Positions 7,855 to 17,088 of a stretch of DNA of 64,000 nt are shown here, piece by piece. The translations under genes were made by a program, and so were the position numbers. The stretch lies in contig NZ_PYAS01000014.1 of NCBI RefSeq assembly GCF_003014695.1, forward strand, positions 62,001 through 126,000. Reading direction: 5' to 3'. The first letter of the stretch is position 1, and the number at the start of each line of letters is the position of its first letter. The DNA is from Dyadobacter jiangsuensis (GTDB taxonomy: Bacteria; Bacteroidota; Bacteroidia; Cytophagales; Spirosomataceae). The notes under the pieces are model-generated. The model saw only the letters and a program-made list of their open reading frames with translations, had not been told where the DNA came from and did no database searches.

Positions 7855-9339
7855 ATGAAACACATTCTCAAGCAAATCATCGAGTCGAATAAGCAAGTTG
7901 AAAGCGCTGAAAAAGCGGCTGCTGCGGCGGAAATTGCTAATCCTTCTACCAAGGATAGTCGCCGGAATTTCCTTCGTAAAACCGCGGTAGGCGGCATTGC
8001 ATTAGGAGGCTTTATGACGATGTCGACCGAGGACACCATTGCACAGGCTACTTCCAAAGTAAGCCGCGCTTCGAAGCCTTCTGAATTGAAAATCACCGAT
8101 TTGCGCTATTGCATTGTGCAGAATGTCGGCCGCACGCCCATTATCCGCATTGATACCAACCAGGGCATTTACGGGCTTGGCGAGGTACGCGACGGTGCCG
8201 ACGAGCGTTATGCGCTCTTCCTGAAAAGCCATTTGCTTGGGCAAAACCCTTGTAATGTCGAGCAGCTGTTCAAGTCGATCAAGCAGTTTGGTTACCACGG
8301 TCGCCAGGCGGGTGGCGTGTGCGGGGTGGAAATGGCGCTTTGGGACCTTTGTGGCAAAGCTTATGGCGTGCCTTGCTGGCAGCTGCTGGGCGGCCGTTAC
8401 CGCGATAAAGTGCGTTTGTACGCGGATACGCCGGAGTCGAACGATATCAATGAGTTTAAGCAAAAAATCAAATTCCGTACGCAGGACCAGGGTTATACCT
8501 GGCTCAAAATGGATATTTCGATCGGTATGCTCAGAAATAGCGAAGGCGGTGTAGTCAACAACAAGTTCTGGGGCGGCGGTTTCTCGCAATGGGCCGGTGA
8601 TTACCATTCTTACGCGAATACCAAACACCCTTTCACCGCAATCCAGATCACCCCGAAGGGCCTGGAAGAAATGGCGAAAGTCGTAGAAGAAGTGCGCGGC
8701 GTGGTAGGCTACGAAATTCCGCTTTCTTCCGACCATTATGGCCATTTTGACTTAAACAATGGAATCCGCCTCGGCAAGGCACTCGACAAATACCGCCTGG
8801 CGTGGTTTGAAGACATGGTGCCCTGGGAATACACCGACCAATGGAAAACCATTTCCGACGCACTCGAAACCCCGACGCTCACCGGCGAGGACATTTACCT
8901 CAAGGAAGGCTTCAAGGCATTGATCGAGCAACGCGCGGTGGACATCGTTCACCCCGACCTGGCATCATCGGGCGGATTGCTCGAAACAAAACGCATCGGG
9001 GATTATGCTGAGGATCATGGCATTGCGATGGCAATGCACTTTGCTGGCACGCCGGTGAGCTTTATGGCCAACGTGCATTGCGCTGCCGCTACACAGAACT
9101 TCCTGGCATTGGAACACCACTCGGTGGACGTGCCCTGGTGGGAAAGCCTGGTGAAAACCACCGACGGCCGCAAACTGATCGACAAAGGCTATGCAACTGT
9201 GCCGCTGGAAGCGCCTGGCCTAGGCATCGAACTGGTGGATGAAGAGGTTAAAAAACATCTGCATCCGAAAGACAAATCCTATTTCGCCCCTACGCCCGAC
9301 TGGAACGAAAAACGTTCGCACGACCGCCTTTGGAGCTAG
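7855..9339 (+). CDS. Tat-exported enolase-superfamily (mandelate racemase/muconate lactonizing) enzyme
   Basis: Metal-dependent enzyme that abstracts a proton alpha to a carboxylate, usually dehydrating or epimerising a sugar acid. The N-terminus carries a twin-arginine signal (SRRNFLRKT, Arg36-Arg37) followed by a hydrophobic stretch, so a folded periplasmic enzyme is predicted. The capping domain starts near residue 78 and the barrel near 185. Probable catalytic Lys218 (WLKMDIS), metal ligands Asp293 (SSDHYG), Glu319 (WFEDM) and Glu345 (TGEDI), and general base His395 (MHFAG) are all present. The gene ends the SusCD-RraA unit. Which acid is used cannot be told. Glucarate, mannonate and galactonate dehydratases share this layout. 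Confidence 0.88.
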   Translation: MKHILKQIIESNKQVESAEKAAAAAEIANPSTKDSRRNFLRKTAVGGIALGGFMTMSTEDTIAQATSKVSRASKPSELKITDLRYCIVQNVGRTPIIRIDTNQGIYGLGEVRDGADERYALFLKSHLLGQNPCNVEQLFKSIKQFGYHGRQAGGVCGVEMALWDLCGKAYGVPCWQLLGGRYRDKVRLYADTPESNDINEFKQKIKFRTQDQGYTWLKMDISIGMLRNSEGGVVNNKFWGGGFSQWAGDYHSYANTKHPFTAIQITPKGLEEMAKVVEEVRGVVGYEIPLSSDHYGHFDLNNGIRLGKALDKYRLAWFEDMVPWEYTDQWKTISDALETPTLTGEDIYLKEGFKALIEQRAVDIVHPDLASSGGLLETKRIGDYAEDHGIAMAMHFAGTPVSFMANVHCAAATQNFLALEHHSVDVPWWESLVKTTDGRKLIDKGYATVPLEAPGLGIELVDEEVKKHLHPKDKSYFAPTPDWNEKRSHDRLWS

Positions 9340-9345
9340 TTTTTT

Positions 9346-9380
9346 GAAAGATGGTAGGGCGCGAAGTCCTACCATCTTTC
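9346..9380 (+). terminator. Stem-loop terminator after the SusCD enzyme unit
   Basis: Perfect 13-bp stem (GAAAGATGGTAGG / CCTACCATCTTTC) with a 9-base loop, six bases past the enolase-superfamily stop. It separates the uptake unit from the antiporter gene. The T-rich tail after the stem is weak. Confidence 0.7.
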
Positions 9381-9423
9381 GGCTTAATTCAGTATTTTGC
9401 GCGCTTCACTCTCATATGTACTG

Positions 9424-11694
9424 ATGAAGAACATTCGCAACGTACTATTTTACAGCATTACTATCGGAATTTTCTCGGCCCTGCTTTACTTCTTTATCCG
9501 ACAGGGCACATTCCTCGAAAAAGCCGGCCAGATTACCCAAAAACAGACAACCACCTCTTCCTGGGAGCAATTTACAGATACATTCGGGCACAATATCCAC
9601 CATCCGCTCGCCACGCTCCTGCTTCAAATCGTCACCATCATCATCGTTGCCCGGCTCTTCGGCTGGGTATGCAAGGCTATCGGCCAGCCAACGGTAATCG
9701 GAGAGATTGCGGCGGGTATTTTCCTGGGGCCTTCCGTGCTGGGCATGTTCTATCCCGAAGTATCAGCCCTGATTTTCCCTGCCAACTCGCTTGGTAACTT
9801 GCAGTTTCTCAGCCAGGTGGGCTTAATACTCTTCATGTTTATCATCGGCATGGAGCTCGATTTGAATGTATTGAAAACCAAGGCACAGGAAGCCATCGTG
9901 ATCAGTCACGCGAGCATTATCCTCCCATTTGCATTAGGTGTGGGCCTTGCGTTGTACATGTATACCGACTTTGCCCCAGAGAATATCAGCTTCCTTTCAT
10001 TTTCACTCTTCATTGGTATTGCATTGAGTATCACGGCATTTCCCGTGCTGGCGCGCATTGTACAGGAACGCGGGCTCTCCCGTACACGCCTGGGCATGAT
10101 GGTGATCACCTGCGCCGCCACCGACGATATTACCGCCTGGTGTATCCTCGCAGCGGTGATCGCTATTGTAAAAGCCGGTGAATTTGTGAGCGCGATTTAC
10201 ACTATTCTGCTTGCGGCAGGTTACGTTATTGTCATGTTGAAAGTGGTAAAACCGCTGCTCAAACGCATCGGCGACCACTACGCCTACCGCGAAGGCCTCA
10301 CGAAGCCCGTAGTGGCCGTGTTCTTTTTAATGTTGCTCCTTTCCTCCTATTGCACCGAAATAATCGGCATCCACGCCCTTTTCGGAGCGTTTATGGCGGG
10401 GGTTATCATGCCGGTGAACCAGCGCTTCCGCAACATTTTCATCGAGAAAGTAGAGGATGTTTCGCTGGTGCTGCTCTTGCCGTTATTCTTTGTTTTCACC
10501 GGTCTGAGAACTCAGATAGGCCTCCTGAACGACCCTCATCTCTGGTGGGTCACCGGCTTGATTATCGCCGCGGCGGTAACCGGGAAGTTCATCGGCAGCA
10601 CAGTGGCGGCCCGCTTCGTAAAGCAATCCTGGCGCGACAGCCTCATTATCGGGTCTTTGATGAATACCCGGGGATTGATGGAGCTGGTAGTGCTCAATAT
10701 CGGCTATGACATCGGAGTATTGTCGCCGGAAATATTTGCGATGATGGTTATCATGGCCCTCGCAACGACCTGTATGACAGGCCCCGCCCTCGACCTGATC
10801 GACAAATTCCTTCCGGGCCCGAAATGGGACGATATTCATCCGGTGCACGAGCCGTCGCGCTTCTCGGTTCTGATCGCATTCGCCAGCCCGCAGGGAGGCC
10901 GCAAAATGCTGCGTCTGGCCGATAAGCTGGTTTCCAAACAGCCTGATGAACAGCAGATCACGGCGTTACACCTCTCGCCTAGCAGTTATCTCAACCAGGT
11001 CAATACCGAAGAATACCAATACGAAACTTTCCGCCCGATCAACGAAGAAGCCCACGAGCTCAATACCACTTTCACGTCTCTGTTCAAACCCTCGCAGAGC
11101 ATTGAGCACGACATTATCGAAATAGCGAATGAGGGCGACTTTGATATGCTTATGATCGGAATCGGCAGGTCGGTCTTTGAAGGTACATTTTTAGGCAAAA
11201 TATTGGGTTTCACCTCCAAGTTCGTGAGCCGTGAACGCCTTTTCGACACCATTACCGGTAAGGAAAAACTCTTCCATTCCGACGTGTTCGACGAGCGCAC
11301 GACGCATATCATCCGGTCGGTAAAAGTGCCTGTCGGCATTCTGATTGAAAAAAACCTGGAACAGGTCAGGAACGTTTTCATGCCGCTGTTCACCCCGGAG
11401 GACCGCCGCCTGCTTCCCTTCGCTGAACGCCTCTCCACAGTAAGCGGCCTTCGTATGACGATTATGGATCCCTCGCAGACCGTCAGCCAGCATGCCGAAA
11501 CAGGCGAAGCGCTGGATGCATTGCAGGAAAAATCGCCGGAAAACGTGACGATGCTCTATGAAAATGTGCTTGAAAAAGACTTTCTGCAAGGCCAGGACCT
11601 GATGGTGATCAGCCTCGAAAGCTGGATCAAGGCCGTCGAATCGCACAGTGTGTGGCTGTCCAACTCCCCGTCCGTGCTGATCATACGGAGCTGA
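9424..11694 (+). CDS. CPA2-family cation/proton antiporter with C-terminal stress-protein-like domain
   Basis: Inner-membrane monovalent cation/H+ exchanger. About 13 hydrophobic segments occupy residues 60-455 and include QPTVIGEIAAGIFLGPSVLG, FIIGMELDLNVL and ATDDITAWC. The last holds the adjacent Asp234-Asp235 pair typical of electrogenic CPA2 exchangers. Residues from about 475 to 756 are cytoplasmic and resemble tandem universal-stress-protein folds, a regulatory tail common in Bacteroidota homologues. A TTG-initiated extension of nine codons is possible, but ATG 9424 (MKNIRNVLFYS) is preferred. It is bounded by hairpins on both sides, so probably monocistronic. Na+ or K+ specificity is not predictable. 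Confidence 0.9.
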   Translation: MKNIRNVLFYSITIGIFSALLYFFIRQGTFLEKAGQITQKQTTTSSWEQFTDTFGHNIHHPLATLLLQIVTIIIVARLFGWVCKAIGQPTVIGEIAAGIFLGPSVLGMFYPEVSALIFPANSLGNLQFLSQVGLILFMFIIGMELDLNVLKTKAQEAIVISHASIILPFALGVGLALYMYTDFAPENISFLSFSLFIGIALSITAFPVLARIVQERGLSRTRLGMMVITCAATDDITAWCILAAVIAIVKAGEFVSAIYTILLAAGYVIVMLKVVKPLLKRIGDHYAYREGLTKPVVAVFFLMLLLSSYCTEIIGIHALFGAFMAGVIMPVNQRFRNIFIEKVEDVSLVLLLPLFFVFTGLRTQIGLLNDPHLWWVTGLIIAAAVTGKFIGSTVAARFVKQSWRDSLIIGSLMNTRGLMELVVLNIGYDIGVLSPEIFAMMVIMALATTCMTGPALDLIDKFLPGPKWDDIHPVHEPSRFSVLIAFASPQGGRKMLRLADKLVSKQPDEQQITALHLSPSSYLNQVNTEEYQYETFRPINEEAHELNTTFTSLFKPSQSIEHDIIEIANEGDFDMLMIGIGRSVFEGTFLGKILGFTSKFVSRERLFDTITGKEKLFHSDVFDERTTHIIRSVKVPVGILIEKNLEQVRNVFMPLFTPEDRRLLPFAERLSTVSGLRMTIMDPSQTVSQHAETGEALDALQEKSPENVTMLYENVLEKDFLQGQDLMVISLESWIKAVESHSVWLSNSPSVLIIRS

Positions 11695-11700
11695 GGACCA

Positions 11701-11731
11701 GACTTTCCGGCTCTTCGTGGGCCGGAAAGTC
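11701..11731 (+). terminator. Stem-loop after the antiporter gene
   Basis: Perfect 11-bp stem (GACTTTCCGGC / GCCGGAAAGTC) with a 9-base loop, seven bases after the stop. There is no T-run directly after it, so terminator strength is uncertain. Confidence 0.6.
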
Positions 11732-11800
11732 ACCGTTGCAGGTTTTTAAAAGGAATAATAAGTGTTTACTTTACAGTAGCGACGCTAGCATTCCACTTCT

Positions 11801-14800
11801 ATGATCCCATTTTTAAGCCAAAACCGCTTCACGAAGTCCATTAACCCGCAAACAATCCTTTTTTTCTTTCATAACTTCTTCACGAATGTAGGTACCACGC
11901 TGGTATATGTCTCTGCCAACGTGCTCCTGCTCGAAAACCATCCAGAGTACTCGCTGCCGCTTGCCTATATCGCTGCTGCGCTTGCCGTGATGGCCTCGGG
12001 GAAGATTTATGAGTACTTCGAACACCATCTGCTACTGAAAAAGCTGAGCCTCGGCACCATGCTTTCATCGCTGTTCATGGTGGTGATCGTGATGGGCCTG
12101 CTGCTGGTCGGACACGGTGTAGCCACGGCCATTGCCGTGATGGTAGGTTACCGCATTATTTACTTAATGATTAACCTGGAATTCTGGGGGCTATCCGCAT
12201 TGGTTTTCGATGTGCGCCAAAGCAAACGGCTGTTCAGCGTGATCGGCTCGGGTGATATGCCCGCCAAAGCATTGGGTGCCGTGTTGGCTGTATTGATCCA
12301 CTCGCCGTCGGTACTGGCTATTTTACTGGCTATCTCACTGGTTTTCTTCGCATTGGCGTTTTACACGCAGATCCTGACGTTCCGGCATACCGACATTCCG
12401 AACCCGCATCACGCCCGCACCCGCACGACGGAATCCGACTCCCGCATTATCCAGAAGTACTTTGGCGGCAACAAGCTGCTTACTTCATTGTGCATCGGTA
12501 TGGTCGCCATTGCGGCTACCGCCACGTGGATCGAGTACCATTTCTTCGTGAATGTGAAGTACAAATTCCACAGCCAGCACGATGTAATCTTCTTTGTGGG
12601 TTCGTTGCTGACGGCCACCTATGTGATTTCGACATTTGTCAAAATGCTGTTTTCGAGCAAAACCGTGGAGCGTTTCGGCATCAAACTTACGTTGTATCTC
12701 CTGCCGCTCACGACCATCGCCATTTCGCTCGGATTGCTCATTTCATCGTACTTCCGCAAGGACGAGCCTTCGCTGCTGGTGTACTATTGCATTGCCTACC
12801 TGCTTTTCGAGCTCGTGAGGCGTACTATTTTCGATCCGGTATTCCTCGTTTTGTTCCAGCCGCTTTCCACCAAAACCCGTTTGAAAGGCCACACGCTGGC
12901 AAAGGGCCTTTTTGAACCCCTGGGGATGCTGATTGCCGGCATAATGCTCTGGATCATCTACACACAGCATTGGAGCGATATCAGCCTTACTTTCGACTTG
13001 TCGCTGCTGTTTGCGCTGGGCGCATTAGTCGTGTTCCGCAAAACCTACCGCCATTACATGCAGGAGCTGAAATCGGCGATCAGCAAGCGGTTTATCCGCA
13101 GCGGCGAAATGGCCGCCCCTGCAGAGGCATTGCCGATCATCACCGAAAACCTACAAAGCGACCGCAAGGAAGAGGTTTTGAATGCGATCGACTGGCTCGC
13201 ACGCAATAAAGTCTCGCTCTTCCGCAAACATGCCGACGAACTACTGAAAAACCCGTTCGTGCAGGTCCGCTTAAAGACATTGCAAACGCTCTCGGCGCTG
13301 GACAAACCCGAGCTTTCAGCCTCGTTCATCCAGTACATCGAAGACGAGCCCGATGCAGCCTGCCAGGTCCTGGCCGTACGCCTTGCCTGCGCGAACGCCC
13401 GCCTGAACGAAGAGCAAACTGCCCGCTTCCTCGCCCACCACGACCTCGACATTGTGAAGGGGACTATTATCGGTTGCTGGGAAGCCGGGAAGGCCCTGCC
13501 GTTAATCCACGGCACATTGCAACGGCTGTTCGGCTCGGAACAGGAAAGCGACCAGCTTGCAGCGCTCGACTGCCTGAAAGTAACGGGTATCAACTCCTAC
13601 GAAAACCTCCTCAAAAGCTGCATCCACAACGGCTCGCAACGCGTCCGCAACTACGCGATCGAGGTGGCTGCGACGGTGGGCTCCCCTGCCCTGCTGCGCG
13701 ATTTGCGCCTCGTGCTCACGGGTACACTAACGCCTGCAACCATCCACGCAATGATCCGTTCCGGCGACCTCGGCATCCGCATTATCGAGGAATGGTTGCA
13801 GCAGGATACCTCCGGAGACCGCATCCGGACGTTCATTAAAACGGCTGAAAAAGGTCGGCACGAATTTATACTTCAAATACTTTTTAACCTTATTAAAAAT
13901 ATTTACCAGCATAAATTTTTAATTAATACTAAAAATATAGACAATACTAAAAGAAAAGAAAGTGGTATTCATATCGAAAATATTGATAGTTTCACCCATA
14001 TAGCGGCATTGAAAGCCCTGAGCCACTATACTTTAATATCTGATTATAAAGAAGTTATTCCTGAATTTGTAGAGAAAGAGTTAATCCATGCCGGGCAGCT
14101 GCTCAATGGAATGGATGCATCCGAAAGCGATATTACCTGGAACAATGCATTGGAATACGAGCTCGAACTCACTGCTCAAAGGCTGTTCTATCTGTTCATG
14201 ATGCAGTATGACAAGGAAGCTGTGCAGAGTGCATGGAAGGGAATCAGGCATGCGAGCAAGGAGAAACGCGCCAACTCGCTCGAACTGATCGAGAGCCTTT
14301 TACCGCGTATGCTGTACCCGTCGCTGCATGCATTGTTTGAAAATATTTCCATCCAGAAAAAGCGCGACGCACTGCGCCAGTACATGGGGAATGTCGATCC
14401 GGGGCTGTCGCTGATCACCACCATTCTTTCGCAGGAGGAGCGGTCGTTCACGACCTGGACCATCGCGCTCGCCGTCGCACAATGCGACATTACCGAGGCC
14501 GACCTGAACCATCTTGAAAAGCTCGCTAACCATTCATCGCGCCTGATACGCGAGGCCGTACACGAACGATACGCCGCCCTTGCCCTGCGCCCCGATCTTA
14601 AATTCTCGCTTAGAATCCCTATGAAACACGCCGAACCTACCCAGCAGATTTCCGAAATGGAAAGGGTGATCGTCCTTAAAAACACCCAGCTTTTCGCGCA
14701 GACGCCCGAGAATGTGCTCAGTTCCATCGCTCCGATCATGAAGGAAGTGACTTACAGCGACGGCCAGGAGATATTTGCAAAAGGCGACCTCGGCGATTCG

Positions 14801-15073
14801 ATGTACATCATTTACACCGGCCAGGTCGGCATTTACGACGGTCCGAAACAGCTTGCGTTGTTCGATAAGGGCGAGATTTTCGGAGAGCTTGCATTGCTCG
14901 ATACCGAGCCGCGTTCGGCCACAACCGTAGCAGAAACCGACATACTGGTGTTCCGCATCGACCAGGAAGATTTCTTTGAACTGATGGAAGAACGCGACGA
15001 AATCTTGCGCAACGTGCTGCGTATCCTATGCCAGCGCATCCGCGTGCAGAACGAGAAAATGCGCCGATTATAA
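11801..15073 (+). CDS. Polytopic membrane protein with HEAT-like repeats and C-terminal cyclic-nucleotide-binding domain
   Basis: Three-part protein of 1090 residues. Residues about 15-425 contain 10-12 hydrophobic segments and resemble an MFS or ATP/ADP-translocase-like carrier. Residues about 440-940 are helical repeats of HEAT character (for example the segments around VQVRLKTLQTLSALDKPELS). The C-terminal 140 residues form a cNMP-binding domain with the phosphate-binding cassette FGELALLDTEPRSATTVA near 1026-1043, retaining the conserved Glu and Arg. It could be a nucleotide-gated carrier or a membrane-anchored cAMP sensor. The codons around 13860-14080 are far richer in A and T than the rest. 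Its stop overlaps that of the opposing HD gene, whose operon encodes an adenylate cyclase. Confidence 0.82.
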   Translation: MIPFLSQNRFTKSINPQTILFFFHNFFTNVGTTLVYVSANVLLLENHPEYSLPLAYIAAALAVMASGKIYEYFEHHLLLKKLSLGTMLSSLFMVVIVMGLLLVGHGVATAIAVMVGYRIIYLMINLEFWGLSALVFDVRQSKRLFSVIGSGDMPAKALGAVLAVLIHSPSVLAILLAISLVFFALAFYTQILTFRHTDIPNPHHARTRTTESDSRIIQKYFGGNKLLTSLCIGMVAIAATATWIEYHFFVNVKYKFHSQHDVIFFVGSLLTATYVISTFVKMLFSSKTVERFGIKLTLYLLPLTTIAISLGLLISSYFRKDEPSLLVYYCIAYLLFELVRRTIFDPVFLVLFQPLSTKTRLKGHTLAKGLFEPLGMLIAGIMLWIIYTQHWSDISLTFDLSLLFALGALVVFRKTYRHYMQELKSAISKRFIRSGEMAAPAEALPIITENLQSDRKEEVLNAIDWLARNKVSLFRKHADELLKNPFVQVRLKTLQTLSALDKPELSASFIQYIEDEPDAACQVLAVRLACANARLNEEQTARFLAHHDLDIVKGTIIGCWEAGKALPLIHGTLQRLFGSEQESDQLAALDCLKVTGINSYENLLKSCIHNGSQRVRNYAIEVAATVGSPALLRDLRLVLTGTLTPATIHAMIRSGDLGIRIIEEWLQQDTSGDRIRTFIKTAEKGRHEFILQILFNLIKNIYQHKFLINTKNIDNTKRKESGIHIENIDSFTHIAALKALSHYTLISDYKEVIPEFVEKELIHAGQLLNGMDASESDITWNNALEYELELTAQRLFYLFMMQYDKEAVQSAWKGIRHASKEKRANSLELIESLLPRMLYPSLHALFENISIQKKRDALRQYMGNVDPGLSLITTILSQEERSFTTWTIALAVAQCDITEADLNHLEKLANHSSRLIREAVHERYAALALRPDLKFSLRIPMKHAEPTQQISEMERVIVLKNTQLFAQTPENVLSSIAPIMKEVTYSDGQEIFAKGDLGDSMYIIYTGQVGIYDGPKQLALFDKGEIFGELALLDTEPRSATTVAETDILVFRIDQEDFFELMEERDEILRNVLRILCQRIRVQNEKMRRL

Positions 15074-15655
15074 GGCGCGAGCCGTATTTTTGAGGTGTTG
15101 GAGATGCCGTTGCTTGGCGGCATCCCGACGCTTCCGCTCCGAAGCCGTCCAATACGAATGCGCTTCCAGGAACCTGACCTGCACCGCATCCCACGCAGGA
15201 ATGTCTTCCACCATATCCCGAACTTTCAATTCTTCGAATAAAGTGGCTGCAATGCCCTCAAAATCGTCACGGCCGAGGTAGTCCAGGTCGGCGTCACAAA
15301 TAATCCTTTCCAGGGCATTTTTGGGGCTTTGGGGGATCTTTGTAGCCATTATCATCCCGCATATTAGCTCGATTTGGCTCTCCGTGTATCCAAATCCGGG
15401 TAGCACCTCGCGTGCGAGCGCGCAACCCGCCTCCTCATGGCCCTGGTACGTCTTCATAAAGCCGCTGTCGTGGTAAAAAGCGGCTGTGCGGAGCAATGTA
15501 AGCGATTCTGTGTCGGTAATACCCTCCAACGCCGCTATTTCTGCGGATGCTTGCACGACGTCGAGCGTATGATGGATGCCGTGGTAAAAAAGCGTGCGAT
15601 CCAGCCGCTTTTCGAGCCGTTCGAGCACATATTGTTCAGCCTTATCGATTTGCAT
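15068..15655 (-). CDS. HD-domain metal-dependent phosphohydrolase
   Basis: HD-superfamily hydrolase of 195 residues. Metal-binding candidates are His25/His28/His29 (FYHGIHH), the His62-Asp63 doublet (AAFYHDSGF) and a later Asp in ICDADLDYLGRDD. This is the PDEase-like subgroup pattern. ATG 15655 is chosen over a longer frame because it starts two bases after the stop of the cyclase gene, implying translational coupling. As the last gene of a kinase/regulator/cyclase operon it may degrade a nucleotide second messenger, but the substrate is not established from sequence. Its stop codon and that of the opposing cNMP-binding gene share the palindrome TTATAA. Confidence 0.8.
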   Translation of the reverse strand: MQIDKAEQYVLERLEKRLDRTLFYHGIHHTLDVVQASAEIAALEGITDTESLTLLRTAAFYHDSGFMKTYQGHEEAGCALAREVLPGFGYTESQIELICGMIMATKIPQSPKNALERIICDADLDYLGRDDFEGIAATLFEELKVRDMVEDIPAWDAVQVRFLEAHSYWTASERKRRDAAKQRHLQHLKNTARAL

Positions 15656-15657
15656 GG

Positions 15658-16704
15658 CTATTCGAGCACTTCGTAGATCAATACCGGGTTCGACTTGTTT
15701 TTGAGGTTCACCTCGCCTACCAGGCTGCATTGAAATGCCTCTTTCAACTTCTCGTAGGCCGAATCCGGCACAACAACCTGCCCTGGTTTGGCAATGGATT
15801 GCAGGCGCTGGGCGACATTCACCACGTCGCCGATGACGGTGTAATCCAGCCGCTTCAATGCGGCCGAGCCAATATTCCCGGATACCATTTCTCCCGAATT
15901 AATGCCAATCGAAACCTTCGGAAAATAGCCCGATTGGTCCGACAGCTCCTCTTTAAAACCGTTGATATGATTGCGAACAGCAAGCGAGGATTCCACCGCA
16001 CGATCTAGATGATATTCGCCCCGGAAAACAGCCATCACGGCGTCACCCATAAACTTGTCGACATGCCCGCCCTGGGCGATGATTTCCTTCACCATGACAT
16101 CAAAATACTTGTTGATGAGCTTCACGACCCGGTCGGGCTGCTCTTTCTCCGAAATGGCGGTAAAGCCGCACATATCCATGAAAACGACTGTTCCTTCGAT
16201 GTTTTCGCTGGTCATTAACGACTTTTCGAACGTCTCCTGCGTCATGAATTGCAATACCGAGGCATCGACATACATTCGAAGGATATCATTTTCGCGAACC
16301 GCTTTCAGCGTGTCTTTCAGCTGCGCCACATATTGCAGCGTTTTCTCCATCGTGACCTCCAAATCGCGGAAATCGATCGGTTTCGTGAGAAAATCGAATG
16401 CGCCTCGGTTCATAGCAGTGCGGATATTATCCATATCCCCATAGGCCGAAACGATCACCGATTTCAGGATCGGACTCAGTTCGCCGAGGCGCACGAGGAG
16501 CGTCAGACCGTCCATTTCGGGCATATTGATGTCGCTCAATACCATGTCGACGTCGGGATGCTCTGCCAGCATTTCGAGCGCTTGCAGGCCGTTTTCAGCA
16601 AAAACAAATTCATATTGCTGTTCGCGGATCTGCCGCCTGAACTTCTGCTTGATCAGCAGTTGCAGGTCGGCCTCGTCGTCCACTACGAGTATTTTGGCTT
16701 TCAT
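15658..16704 (-). CDS. Response regulator with class III adenylate cyclase output domain
   Basis: Phosphorylation-controlled cyclase of 348 residues. The receiver domain occupies about 1-125 with phospho-acceptor Asp58 (LSDINMPEMDG) and Lys108. A helical linker (about 120-165) leads to a class III nucleotidyl cyclase domain. All catalytic positions are visible: metal Asp177 (FMDMCGF) and Asp221 (KFMGDAV), base-reading Lys217 and Thr289 (LDYTVIGD), and Asn296 and Arg300 (NVAQR). The Lys/Thr pair fits adenylate rather than guanylate cyclases, as in cyanobacterial CyaC-type enzymes. It overlaps the preceding CheY-like gene by four bases and is two bases ahead of the HD gene. Confidence 0.92.
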   Translation of the reverse strand: MKAKILVVDDEADLQLLIKQKFRRQIREQQYEFVFAENGLQALEMLAEHPDVDMVLSDINMPEMDGLTLLVRLGELSPILKSVIVSAYGDMDNIRTAMNRGAFDFLTKPIDFRDLEVTMEKTLQYVAQLKDTLKAVRENDILRMYVDASVLQFMTQETFEKSLMTSENIEGTVVFMDMCGFTAISEKEQPDRVVKLINKYFDVMVKEIIAQGGHVDKFMGDAVMAVFRGEYHLDRAVESSLAVRNHINGFKEELSDQSGYFPKVSIGINSGEMVSGNIGSAALKRLDYTVIGDVVNVAQRLQSIAKPGQVVVPDSAYEKLKEAFQCSLVGEVNLKNKSNPVLIYEVLE

Positions 16705-17078
16705 AACAGGAGCAGTTTCTCTTTCAGTTCGTTAAAATTGACGGGTTTAGTCAGGAAATCGTCGGCGCCGAGCTGCATGGCCTGGTCGTGGTTCGCGGCG
16801 TCGCCATACGCGGTGATCATCATCACTTGCGGCGGTGCCGAAGGGTGTTCGCTCCGGATCCTTTTCAGCAATTCGATCCCGCTCATACCGGGCATATTAA
16901 TGTCGGAAAGGATCATAACCACTTCCGAGGGATGGTTTTGCATGTATTCGAGCGCTTCTTCACCCGAAAAAGCGAACGAAAACTCGAATTGCCCGCCCCG
17001 GATTTCCCGGCGGAATTTCTGCTCAAAAAGCGATTTGACGTCTTCCTCGTCGTCTACAACCAGTATTTTCATATTCAT
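16701..17078 (-). CDS. CheY-like single-domain response regulator
   Basis: Stand-alone receiver of 125 residues with the acidic pocket (VVDDEED), phospho-acceptor Asp59 (LSDINMPGMSG), switch Thr (MITAYGD) and Lys (FLTKPVN). There is no output domain, so it presumably shuttles phosphate between the kinase encoded 10 bases upstream and the receiver-cyclase gene, with which it overlaps by ATGA. The sequence is close to the receiver part of that cyclase, suggesting duplication. An in-frame second ATG two codons in is an alternative start. Confidence 0.92.
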   Translation of the reverse strand: MNMKILVVDDEEDVKSLFEQKFRREIRGGQFEFSFAFSGEEALEYMQNHPSEVVMILSDINMPGMSGIELLKRIRSEHPSAPPQVMMITAYGDAANHDQAMQLGADDFLTKPVNFNELKEKLLLL

Positions 17079-17088
17079 TTAGGGCTAT

